Shown here: positions 45,511-54,411 of the stretch, in pieces
Position numbering within the stretch: position 1 is the stretch's first letter
Layout of the letters: every line of letters begins with the position of its first letter
Notes under the pieces: generated by a model
The model's database searches: none
What the model was told of the DNA's origin: nothing
What the model saw: the letters and a program-made list of their open reading frames with translations, nothing else
Assembly: GCF_002906575.1 (NCBI RefSeq)
Contig: NZ_CP026313.1
Coordinates: forward strand, 1 to 64,000
Direction of reading: 5' to 3'
Length of the DNA stretch: 64,000 bases
Source of the DNA: Salinigranum rubrum
GTDB taxonomy: Archaea > Halobacteriota > Halobacteria > Halobacteriales > Haloferacaceae
Made by a program: the position numbers and the translations under genes

Positions 45511-45621
45511 AGCGGTGCTAGTCAGTACGGCATCTTATGCTTTATGATGAGTCTATATTTTGTTCTTATATATTGACGTGACGCTATCTATTCAATAATA
45601 ATATTCTCTTGTTGCACTCTG
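45511..45621. promoter_or_regulatory. Divergent promoter region between ATPase and Argonaute
   Basis: AT-rich 110-bp spacer in a GC-rich neighbourhood. It contains TATATTTTGTTCTTATATAT (45552-45571) and further TATA-like AATAATAATATTC. A TATA-like box about 45 bp before the upstream ATG (45622) would serve the Argonaute operon, with the ATPase promoter on the other strand. Confidence 0.5.
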
Positions 45622-45822
45622 ATGCACCTAATCCGAACATTTATGCTCCCCGGTGCATTTGGTGCCGAGTATGCATCGTCACCAACCGACCTGGCTGGAC
45701 GCTCGGTTCCGGAGCACACAGCCCGCCTGGACACCGAGTCCGGCGAATCAAGCGGGCTGCGTGCCGATCCGGTTCGGCCGGTCTCGTGGCGTGGGGCGCG
45801 CACCCGCTCGAGGCAATCAGGC

Positions 45823-48437
45823 ATGAAGACGAAGACAGACATCGTCGACGGCGAACAGCTCACGATCACGCTCAAACTCACGGACGTCATCGAGATCGAC
45901 AAGGGCTCTCTCGCCCGGAAGGTCCTCTTCGAGGACGCCGACGGCGCGTCGGTCCCGCTCGTGGTATTCGAGAGCAACGACTGCGCGGCCTACGAGTGGG
46001 ACCGCGGCAGCTGGTACACGCTCACAGCAGCGAAGGGGAACTACTACGGCCCGTGGAACGAGCTCCAGCTGGTGCCGTCGTGGGACTTCGAAATCGAACG
46101 ACTCGACGAAGCCCCGGACGCGGCAAACGACACCGGCCCCCAGTGGAAATCGGCAGTGACGAAGGCACCGACGACGAGTTCGTGCCGGCGTCCTCGATGC
46201 GGAAGACCGAGCAGCCGACCGCCGACGGCGGCAACTCGCTCACCGGTCAGTTGCTCGCGCCTGGGAACTACCTCCTGCACTTCCCACTCGGTGACCTCTC
46301 AACGCTCGACGTCTACGCCTATGACCTCGACGTCCCTGGCGGGCTCGACCCCACGGACGACGACGTCCAGAACGGCGCGCTCGGGTTCACCGCCCGAGTC
46401 GCTGCGAACTACCGCTACCGCTCGGGCGCGCCCGTCACGGCGAACGGCCCGCTTAGCCTGTACGCCGTCGAAGAACTCACCGACGAGCTGTCGGTCGGCG
46501 ACTACACCGTGCGTCCCGAACGGCGGGACACCGAGACGCTCGCGGCGCAGTCGTTCGACGACCGCGAACCGCTCTGCGAACTCGTCAAGCAGGACATCAA
46601 GTCGGCGTTGAACGGGTCGTACGAGGTGAACGCGATCAACTCAATCGTCGAGCACTCGCCGCATTTTAGCGCGCCAAGCGGCGACTTCACTGCGTCGCGC
46701 GAGTACAAGTGCCGGGTCTGGGTCGACCCGGACGGTACCGTGCTGTGCGGCGTGGACGTCGGGTTCCACCTCGCCTCGACGTTCTCCGCCGCCGAATACG
46801 TCCGCCGGGGCTACGATATCGAAGGCGTCAGGGTCGAACACGACACCGAGGTCTACGCGAACTCCGCGACCGGGACCGTCGCCGAGCTCGCCGACACCGG
46901 CTACACCGACCGCGTCCCGGAGATGGGGTCGTCGATCGCGGCGTACCACCGCGACCACGGCTACGTCGATCCCGCAGTGATCGACAGCCTGACCGCCGGC
47001 GACCCTACCATGGCGCGCATCGACTACGGCTCGGCCACGGGGCTTCAGGTCCTCGAGCTCTGCCGCGTCGTCCCGTCGCTCGACCAGCTTAAACGCGTCG
47101 ACGCCGACTTCCACAGCCAGTTCCAGCGAAGGACTCGGCTCGCTCCGAAACAGCGGTTCTCGGCCGCATCGTCGTTCGTCGAATCGATCGGGACCACGCC
47201 GGCGCTCGGCCTCACCCTCGAGGCGCGCCCGGTGAACGACTGCTACTCCGAGCTCGCCGTCAACACCGGAACGAACAACCTGCGGTTCCGCGCCGACCGA
47301 ACCGCGTCGTACGGATTGCGCGGCCTGAACGACTACGGCGTCTACCAGCGCCCCGAGTCGTTCGACCTGCTCGCGGTCTACCCGGACCAGCAGGAAGAAG
47401 AGAGCCAGGAGTTCTTGCGACTCCTCATCACGACGCTGAACGATTACGGCGCGGACCCGACCAGGCTCGACCAGGAGGCGTACACGCTCGGGTCGGAGTT
47501 CGAGTACACGCACGTCGCGTCGGACGCCGCGGAGTACGACGGCGTCGTCGCCGTCGTTCCCGACCCCGACTGGCTGGCGCAGTACCCCGATATCGCCGAT
47601 CCGTACCCGGAGTTCAAGCGGCAGTGGGGGCAAGCGAAGGTCCCGTCGCAGATGGTGCTGGTGTCGAACCTCGACGAGGAGCGGTACCAGGCGAACATCG
47701 CGTCCGGTCTGGTCGCGAAGTGCGGCGGCATCCCGTGGCGTATCCACGACGTCCCGGGCGACACAGACGTCTTCATCGGGCTCGACGTCACGTACGACCT
47801 CGACACCGGCCTGCACCGTGGCGCGAGCGCGAACGTCGTGCTCGCCGACGGCACGATCCTCGCGTCACAGACCGTGTCGCAGCAGGCCGGCGAGACGTTC
47901 GAAGTCGACGACGTCGTCGACATCATCAAGACCCTCCTGAAGGTGTACGCCAGCGAGGAGAACCGCTCGCCGAACCACATCGTCATCCACCGCGACGGCC
48001 AGTTCTACCTCGACGTCGACGACCTCGTCGACCGGCTCGACAGGGGCGGCGACCTGATCCCGAAGGTCGACCTGGTCGAGATCCGCAAGAGCGGGAACCC
48101 CCGGATTGCGAACTACACCGGCGACGCGTTCGAGGTCGCGAACAAAGGTACGGGATTCGTCTCGAACCACACCGACCACGCCTACCTCGCCACCACGGGC
48201 AAGCCCGAACGCCTCCCGGGGACGCCACAGCCGATCCAGCTCATCAAGCGGCACGGCTCGACCGACCTACAGACGCTGACGCGGCAGGCGTACTGGTTGT
48301 CGGAGGCGCACGTCGGCTCGGTGAGCCGCTCGACGCGGCTCCCGATCACGACGTACTACGCGGATCTGTGCGCCGACCACGCCCGCAAGGGCTACCTGCT
48401 GAACGGCGAGCTCATCCGCGGGGTGCCGTACGTATGA
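45823..48437 (+). CDS. ago: NgAgo-like long Argonaute with N-terminal OB fold (frame broken at 46137)
   Basis: The N-terminal 95 residues (from ATG 45823; an alternative ATG at 45622 adds a poor-quality leader) are an RPA-like OB fold: LKLTDVIEIDKGSLARKVLF and DRGSWYTLTAAKGNYYGPWN. A C run at 46137-46141 then puts the rest one base out of frame. The core runs from 46142 to 48437, with a long open PAZ/MID part, then PIWI. PIWI tetrad candidates all remain: VFIGLDV (Asp 47784-47786), GETFEVDD (Glu 47892-47894), IHRDG (Asp 47994-47996) and TYYADLCADH (Asp 48363-48365). Joined, it is about 871 residues, close to 887 for NgAgo as I remember it. It would bind guide nucleic acids and cut matching DNA. 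ATG 46197 could start a separate core. Head of the operon. Confidence 0.8.
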
Positions 48438-48545
48438 CGACGCGACGCCAGCGCGCCGGCCCGTCGTGCGGCGGCGGATTCGGGTCGGGTCTCGTTTCGG
48501 TGCGAGGCGTTTTGCCGACCGGTACGCGAGGTGGACCGAACTAGT

Positions 48546-51500
48546 ATGGCGTCGGTCCCGCTCCGTCCGCCAGCCGAGATCCCGGACGACGTGGCGGCGA
48601 AGCCGTCGGTCGCGCCGTCGCGGCTCGGACGGTTCGTCAACCTCGACGGCTGCCCGCAGTGGTTCCAGTACGTGTTCGACGACAAGTACCGCAACGAACG
48701 GAGCGCGGAGCACGACTACGTGGAGGCATTCCGGCCGCTGAACATCCTGCTCGCGAAGGACGGCAACGACTTCGAGGACGACGTCGTCGACGCGCTCCGC
48801 GAGCACGCCAACGTCCGCGACCACGACGACATCGGGGAGTGGGCCGACTCCAGAGGAATGCTCCTGGATGCGTTCGACGCCGCGTTCGACGCCGGCGACG
48901 ACCGGACGCCCGTGGCCGTGACGCAGGCCCGACTCGGCAACCACCTCGAAGCCTGGCCGGTGACGGGCGACGCCGACGTCCTCGCGTGCTGGCGCCTCCC
49001 GCCCGACGATGACGACAACCAGACCGACCGCGTCGGGCTGCGGTTCCGCGTGCTCGACGTGAAGGCCGCGCACGAGGAGAAGACGTACCAGCAGATCCAG
49101 GTCGCGTGCTACACGCTCCTGCTCCGGCAGTTCCTCGAACACGTCGGCGTGGACTACCCGTACGTAATCGAGGGCGGCATCATCCTTCGGACCGACGAGT
49201 TCGACGACGCCGCCCCGGACACGCTGCCGTCGTTCGACCTCGAGCACCGCGAACTCGACGTCCGCCGACTCCTCGAAGCGGGCGGCCCGCTCGACAAGCT
49301 CTTCGGCGAGGCCCCGGGCGACGTGCGGTACCAGCTCGACGGGAAGTGCTTCGGGTGCGCGTACAAGGAAGCGTGCTTCACGGAGTCAATCGAGTCAGGG
49401 TCGACGGCGCTGCTCGGGCTGTCTCGGAACGACCAGGCCGTCCTCGCCGACCACGGCATCGACACGGTCGAGGACCTGGCGCGGCTCGCGTATCCGGAGC
49501 CGGACGCCGAGCCGTACGATTACGACGACCTCGAACCGGCGATGGCGCACCGCGAGACGTATCGTGCGTTGCTCGACGAGCCCGGGATCTCCGAGCGGCT
49601 CCAACGACACATCCAGGAGGCGCAGTCGTTCATGGGGCAGTTCGCGCCCGGGACGACGTTCGCTGCTGGCGGGACGAACCCGGTCTGGCTGTCAGGGAGC
49701 GGCAACGGCCACCTCCCCGAGGACGACCCGCCGTTCGAGATGGAGCTCCCGTTCGAGCGCGGCTCGATGATCCGTGTCTACCTGAATGTCCAGCGCGACC
49801 ACCGGTACGACCGCGTCAACGCCGTCGGCGGGTACGTCTCGGTCTCGAACGTCGACCACCCAGTGACGTTCGGCCACCTCGCCGCCGCGGTCCCGGACAC
49901 GGTCGCGGACGCCACTAACCTCGAAGCCGACGTCCTCGGCGACGCGCTCGGAAGCCTGTTCGACGCGATCGACGCACTCGGTGCCGCCATGGAGACAGAC
50001 GACGCGCCGGTGCATTTCTACCTCTACACGAACAGCGAGTACGAAGCGCTCGTCGAGGCGCTCACGCGGCACGGCGACGTCGACGGCGCGCCCGCGCTCC
50101 GCGACCTGCTCGGTCAGCGCGCCACCATCAGTGGCCGCGGCGACGACGCGTTCGACCACGACGAGCAAGCGATGGTGTCGATCGTGCAGCGCGAGCTCCG
50201 CGAACGACGCGCGCTCGGCGTCCCGACGGCGGGGCTGCTGCCCGCCCTCCGCGTCTGCGGCGGCGGCGAGGACGCACTCTACCGCCGCAACTGGACATAC
50301 ACCCGGTCGACCGGCGAAGAAATCGACTTGCAGCGCGCGTTCCGGTTCAAGCTGTTCGACCACCTGGTGAGGGCGCGACGCGACCCGCCAGGGCTCGCGA
50401 TGTACGCCGACGACGACCGCGACATGATGTATCCGTCGCGGCCACGCGACCGCGGCGAAGTCCCGCTCGAATACGTGTGGGCGGCGTACGATGTCCTGAC
50501 GCCTGACTGGGCGGAGGAAGTCCAGGAGGCGTCCGGGATAGTCCAGCCCGTCGACCCGTTCCGGTGGGTCGACGAAGACGAACAGGAGACGCGGATCGCG
50601 CCGGAGGACGTTGAGGCGCTCGTGGCGCGGTTCGCGCACGCGGTCGCCCACATCGAGCGGTCGATCACGCGGCGGAACTACCGCCTCCCGAAGCGACCGC
50701 TCCGACTCGGCGACCTCCGTGCGTTCACGCTCGGCGAGAGCCACACGGCGCGCGCAGCCGACGAGTTTCTCGCCCTCGAGTACCGCTCCGGTCGGCACGA
50801 CCAGCTCCGGACGTACGGCCTCCCGATGCGGCAACGCGTCCAGAACGGCGACGCGATCCCGATGGTGGTCACGGACGCCTGGGTCGACGAAGACGACGGC
50901 ACGCTCCACGTCGACGGCCACCTCCCGTACGACTCGGACCTGTTCGAGGACGGCGACAGGGTCGCTCGGGCGTGCCGGCTCAAAGGGACGTCGGGGTCGA
51001 CGATGGGGTCGTGGGTGGTCGCGAACCGACTCGACGGCAACGGCGACCCGCTCGACTCGACGGATCCGCGGAACATCGAGCACGGCCCGGCGCTCACGGT
51101 CGAGGAACTCGACATCGAGGCGCGGTCGATCCACCTGACCGCGTTCCCGGGCGGGAGCGGGCAGACCGAGTTCCAGACCTGGCACCGCGCCTGGACCGTC
51201 GACCCGAAGGAGGCGGCGGACACGAACGCGGTGCTGTTCGCCGAACGCGAGGTGTTCGTCCTCGACAAGCAGACCGACGACCTCGTCGCCCAGCGGTCGT
51301 ACAACCTGCTGCGCGAAGCACGGCACAACCCGCTCGCCGGACTGCTCGACGACCTCGCCGACGGCCGCGTAGTGTCCCCGACCACGGACACAGTCTCGGA
51401 AGCGGCACTCGCGGACTACGTCGACTGGGCAGTCCCGGACGGCGACGGCGGCGCGGAACGGTGGACGGCGGACCCGCCGCCGAATCAGGGGCAGCGCCGG

Positions 51501-53021
51501 TTCATCGGCGAGCACCGCGCCCGGTTGGCGCTCCTGCAGGGCCCGCCGGGGACGGGCAAGACGTCGGGTGCGCTCGCTCACGCGACGCTCGCCCGCGTCC
51601 GGTCGTTCGCGGCGGACGGCGCCGGCTGTACGGGCGTGGTGGCGGGCGAGTCGAACAAAGCCGTCGACGAGGTCCTCGAGGACGTCCACGACGCCTTGGT
51701 CGCGTACCGGAACCAGGGCGACGAAGCCCACGACACGGGGTGTGACGACCTCCTGGACGGCCTCGAGCTCGTGCGGCTGACATCCGACGTCCCAGAGGAC
51801 GACCTCGCGCACGTCACGTACCTCGACTACCACGAGCACGACGACGAACTCCGCCGCATCGTCGAACGGGTCCGGACCGAGACCGACGACCTCACGCTGG
51901 TGTTCGCGACGCCGGCGCGGCTCTACAAGCTCGTCGATTCGTTCTCCGCGGACACGTCGCCGGCGGAGTGGCTCGCGGGCGGCGCGTCGTTCTTCGACCT
52001 GCTCGCGGTCGACGAGGCGTCGATGATGCGGCTCCCGTCGTTCCTCACCGTCGGGGCGTACCTCCGCGACGACGCCCAGATCCTGGTGGCGGGCGATCAG
52101 CGGCAGATGTCGCCGGTTCGACAGCACGGCTGGGACGACGAGTACCGCCGCACCATCCAGGAACGCGTGCCGTACCTGTCGGCGCTCGACTACTGCCGGT
52201 TGCTCCGCGGCGACGACGTCGACGACGTCGGCGACGACCACTGCGTCGTCCGCGGGACCGCGGAGTTCCCGCTGTACCAGCTCGAGCGGAGCTACCGGTG
52301 TCACGAAGACGTCGCGGCGTTCCTCGCCGAACACGTCTACGCGCAGGACGGCATCCCGTACTACTCCGAGGAGGACGCGACCGTGCGGCAGCCCGCGGCC
52401 GTGAGTGACGGCGTCGCGCGTGTGCTTTGTGACCCCGACGTTCTCGACGCGTCGGGCGATGAGCCGCACGCGCTCACACTCATCATTCACGACGAAGCCG
52501 CGTCGCGGCAGTCGAACGCGGTCGAAGCCGCGATCGGGGCGTCCGTCGCCGAAGCATCGCACGCTGACGACGCGGTCGGGATCGTCACGCCGCACAACGC
52601 CCAACGCGGCCTCCTCGACACGTACCTCGACGACGTCGAATGCGACACGGTCGAGCGGTACCAGGGCGGCCAACGCCCGGTCATCTTGGTGTCGGCGACG
52701 GCGTCCGACCCGGACTTCGTCAAGGTCGAATCGGAGTTCCTCCTGAACCCGAACCGCCTGAACGTCGCGATGTCGCGGATGCAGCGCGGCCTGATCGTCG
52801 TCGCCTCCACACAGGTGTTCGACGTGATCCCGCCGCACGTCGAGGAGTACGAACGAGCCGGGCTTTGGAAAGGCCTGTTCGCCGACCTCGGCGTCCTCGA
52901 CCGCGACCCGGCGTGGGCCGGCACGCTCGACGAGTTCGTTGGACCGACCGACCTCGGCGGGCTCGACCCCGCACTCGACACCGACCTCGAAGTCTACACA
53001 CTCACCCAGGACCACCCATGA
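48546..53021 (+). CDS. RecB/Cas4-like nuclease fused to Dna2-like SF1 helicase
   Basis: 1491 residues from ATG 48546, with GAGGTG 13 bp upstream. The N-terminal 320 carry a RecB-family nuclease with an iron-sulphur cluster: C36 in DGCPQWF, the motif VLDVKAAHEEKTYQQIQVAC near 168, and GKCFGCAYKEACF near 266-276, as in Cas4, AddB and Dna2. A TM0106-like HhH-type linker follows (VLADHGIDTVEDLARLAYPE). The C-terminal 500 form an SF1B helicase: GPPGTGKTSG near 1000, FDLLAVDEAS near 1155, VAGDQRQMSPV near 1183, and TVERYQGGQRPVILVS plus NRLNVAMSR. It likely unwinds and degrades DNA ends. It follows Argonaute by 108 bp; Mre11 follows 127 bp later. Confidence 0.85.
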   Translation: MASVPLRPPAEIPDDVAAKPSVAPSRLGRFVNLDGCPQWFQYVFDDKYRNERSAEHDYVEAFRPLNILLAKDGNDFEDDVVDALREHANVRDHDDIGEWADSRGMLLDAFDAAFDAGDDRTPVAVTQARLGNHLEAWPVTGDADVLACWRLPPDDDDNQTDRVGLRFRVLDVKAAHEEKTYQQIQVACYTLLLRQFLEHVGVDYPYVIEGGIILRTDEFDDAAPDTLPSFDLEHRELDVRRLLEAGGPLDKLFGEAPGDVRYQLDGKCFGCAYKEACFTESIESGSTALLGLSRNDQAVLADHGIDTVEDLARLAYPEPDAEPYDYDDLEPAMAHRETYRALLDEPGISERLQRHIQEAQSFMGQFAPGTTFAAGGTNPVWLSGSGNGHLPEDDPPFEMELPFERGSMIRVYLNVQRDHRYDRVNAVGGYVSVSNVDHPVTFGHLAAAVPDTVADATNLEADVLGDALGSLFDAIDALGAAMETDDAPVHFYLYTNSEYEALVEALTRHGDVDGAPALRDLLGQRATISGRGDDAFDHDEQAMVSIVQRELRERRALGVPTAGLLPALRVCGGGEDALYRRNWTYTRSTGEEIDLQRAFRFKLFDHLVRARRDPPGLAMYADDDRDMMYPSRPRDRGEVPLEYVWAAYDVLTPDWAEEVQEASGIVQPVDPFRWVDEDEQETRIAPEDVEALVARFAHAVAHIERSITRRNYRLPKRPLRLGDLRAFTLGESHTARAADEFLALEYRSGRHDQLRTYGLPMRQRVQNGDAIPMVVTDAWVDEDDGTLHVDGHLPYDSDLFEDGDRVARACRLKGTSGSTMGSWVVANRLDGNGDPLDSTDPRNIEHGPALTVEELDIEARSIHLTAFPGGSGQTEFQTWHRAWTVDPKEAADTNAVLFAEREVFVLDKQTDDLVAQRSYNLLREARHNPLAGLLDDLADGRVVSPTTDTVSEAALADYVDWAVPDGDGGAERWTADPPPNQGQRRFIGEHRARLALLQGPPGTGKTSGALAHATLARVRSFAADGAGCTGVVAGESNKAVDEVLEDVHDALVAYRNQGDEAHDTGCDDLLDGLELVRLTSDVPEDDLAHVTYLDYHEHDDELRRIVERVRTETDDLTLVFATPARLYKLVDSFSADTSPAEWLAGGASFFDLLAVDEASMMRLPSFLTVGAYLRDDAQILVAGDQRQMSPVRQHGWDDEYRRTIQERVPYLSALDYCRLLRGDDVDDVGDDHCVVRGTAEFPLYQLERSYRCHEDVAAFLAEHVYAQDGIPYYSEEDATVRQPAAVSDGVARVLCDPDVLDASGDEPHALTLIIHDEAASRQSNAVEAAIGASVAEASHADDAVGIVTPHNAQRGLLDTYLDDVECDTVERYQGGQRPVILVSATASDPDFVKVESEFLLNPNRLNVAMSRMQRGLIVVASTQVFDVIPPHVEEYERAGLWKGLFADLGVLDRDPAWAGTLDEFVGPTDLGGLDPALDTDLEVYTLTQDHP

Positions 53022-53148
53022 ACTCCAACCACACTACCACGACACCGACGGACGCACAGCCAACCCGACCACACACCCGCGACGCCCCGACCTCGGTGGC
53101 GGTGCCGCCCGGTCGTTCCGGCCTAGAGGCGGGCGCGGAGGTGGTTCG

Positions 53149-54408
53149 ATGACGGTCGTGCTGCACACCTCGGACACCCATCTGGGCTACCAACAGTACC
53201 ACCTCGAGGAGCGCGCCGCGGACTTCGCGGCGGCGTTCGAGGCTGTGATCGACGAAGCGGTCGAGCGCGGAGTCGACGCGGTCGTCCACAGCGGCGACAT
53301 GTTCCACGACTCGAACCCGCGGATCGGGCCGCTGCTCCACGCGATCCGGCAGCTCCGCCGGCTCGCAGACGCCGATATCCCGTTCCTGATGGTGTCCGGG
53401 AACCACGACACGACGCGCGATGACGCCTGGGTCTCGGTATTCACCGAGGTCGCGGACGCGGTCCACCTCGGCCGCGACCCGACCGTGGTCGGCGACGTCG
53501 CGCTGTACGGCCTCGACTACCACACGCCGACGTACCGCGACCACCTGACGTACGAGTTCGAGTCGAACGACGCCGACCACGCCGCGCTCGTCGCGCACGG
53601 GTCGTTCTCGCCGCTGGTCGCGTACGGCGACTGGTCGATCGAGGACGTGTTGTCGTCGTCGACGGTCGCGTTCGACGCCGCGCTGCTCGGCGACGACCAC
53701 ACACCGATCTTCGAAGAGGTGGGTGGGACGTTCACGACGTACCCCGGTTCGACCGAGCGGACGATGGCGGACCAGCGCGACGACCGCGGGTTCACGCTCG
53801 TCAGGTTCGACGACGACGCCCGACCCGAGAGCGACCGCATCGACCGCGACGCGGTCTGCCCGCCCGGCGTCTCGTACGATCGGGTCCCGCTCGACACTCG
53901 GCCGCACGTCTACATCGACATCGAGGCTGAGGAAGACGACGCGGTGGCCGAACGCGTCCGTGACGAGCTCGGCGATCACGACGTCGCGGGCACCGTGGTC
54001 GCGGTCACGATCGACGGGGAGGGCGAGCCGGTCGCGGCCGGTCCGCTCGAAGCGTACGCGAAAGAGGACCTCGGCGCCCTCGAAGCGCGCGTGTCGGATC
54101 GGCGGCGCCGCGGGAGCGACCGCGTCGCGATAGACGTGTCGTTCGCCGACCCGGACGACGCCGTCGAACGCCGCCGACGCACGCTCGGACTGAGCGCTGT
54201 CGTCGACGAACTCGAGCAACAGGTCCGCGCCGACACCCCGGTCGACTCGAACCTCCGCGACCGTGTCGAGGAAGACGTCGAGGACCGCATCGAGGACGAC
54301 CCGGCGGCGTTCGACCCGGTCGAACCGGAGGTCACCGAAGAAGAGCTCAGAGAGCAAGCGGACGGCCTCGCCGTAGACGCGAGCCAACCCACCACCCAGG
54401 AGGACTAA
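53149..54408 (+). CDS. mre11: Mre11-like (SbcD-type) nuclease
   Basis: 419 residues from ATG 53149 (GGAGGTGG is 5 bp upstream). Calcineurin-like phosphoesterase motifs are complete: HTSDTHLGYQQ (about 6-16), VVHSGDMFHDSNP, MVSGNHDTTRDD, ALVAHGSFSPL and LLGDDHTPIF. Mre11 is the manganese-dependent exo/endonuclease of the MR complex, here directly followed by Rad50 (3-bp gap). The last 130 residues (EEDVEDRIEDDPAAFDPVEP) are acidic with a helical stretch suited to Rad50 binding. The normal haloarchaeal chromosomal mre11 is expected elsewhere; this copy is dedicated to the Argonaute block. Confidence 0.9.
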   Translation: MTVVLHTSDTHLGYQQYHLEERAADFAAAFEAVIDEAVERGVDAVVHSGDMFHDSNPRIGPLLHAIRQLRRLADADIPFLMVSGNHDTTRDDAWVSVFTEVADAVHLGRDPTVVGDVALYGLDYHTPTYRDHLTYEFESNDADHAALVAHGSFSPLVAYGDWSIEDVLSSSTVAFDAALLGDDHTPIFEEVGGTFTTYPGSTERTMADQRDDRGFTLVRFDDDARPESDRIDRDAVCPPGVSYDRVPLDTRPHVYIDIEAEEDDAVAERVRDELGDHDVAGTVVAVTIDGEGEPVAAGPLEAYAKEDLGALEARVSDRRRRGSDRVAIDVSFADPDDAVERRRRTLGLSAVVDELEQQVRADTPVDSNLRDRVEEDVEDRIEDDPAAFDPVEPEVTEEELREQADGLAVDASQPTTQED

Positions 54409-54411
54409 CCC

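Noticed and set aside
45609-46136. The upstream part of the long Argonaute-core frame
   Set aside because: Before the C run this frame is Arg/His-rich nonsense, while the other frame encodes a clean OB fold; only the part after 46142 is real.
46641-47816. A 391-codon open frame antisense to Argonaute
   Set aside because: Val/Arg-rich shadow with no domain; the plus strand carries the PIWI motifs.
49692-53015. A 1107-codon open frame antisense to the nuclease-helicase gene
   Set aside because: It is a side-effect of G/C-ending codons in a very GC-rich gene; the product is Arg/Val-rich and lacks any domain, whereas the plus-strand frame has complete helicase motifs.
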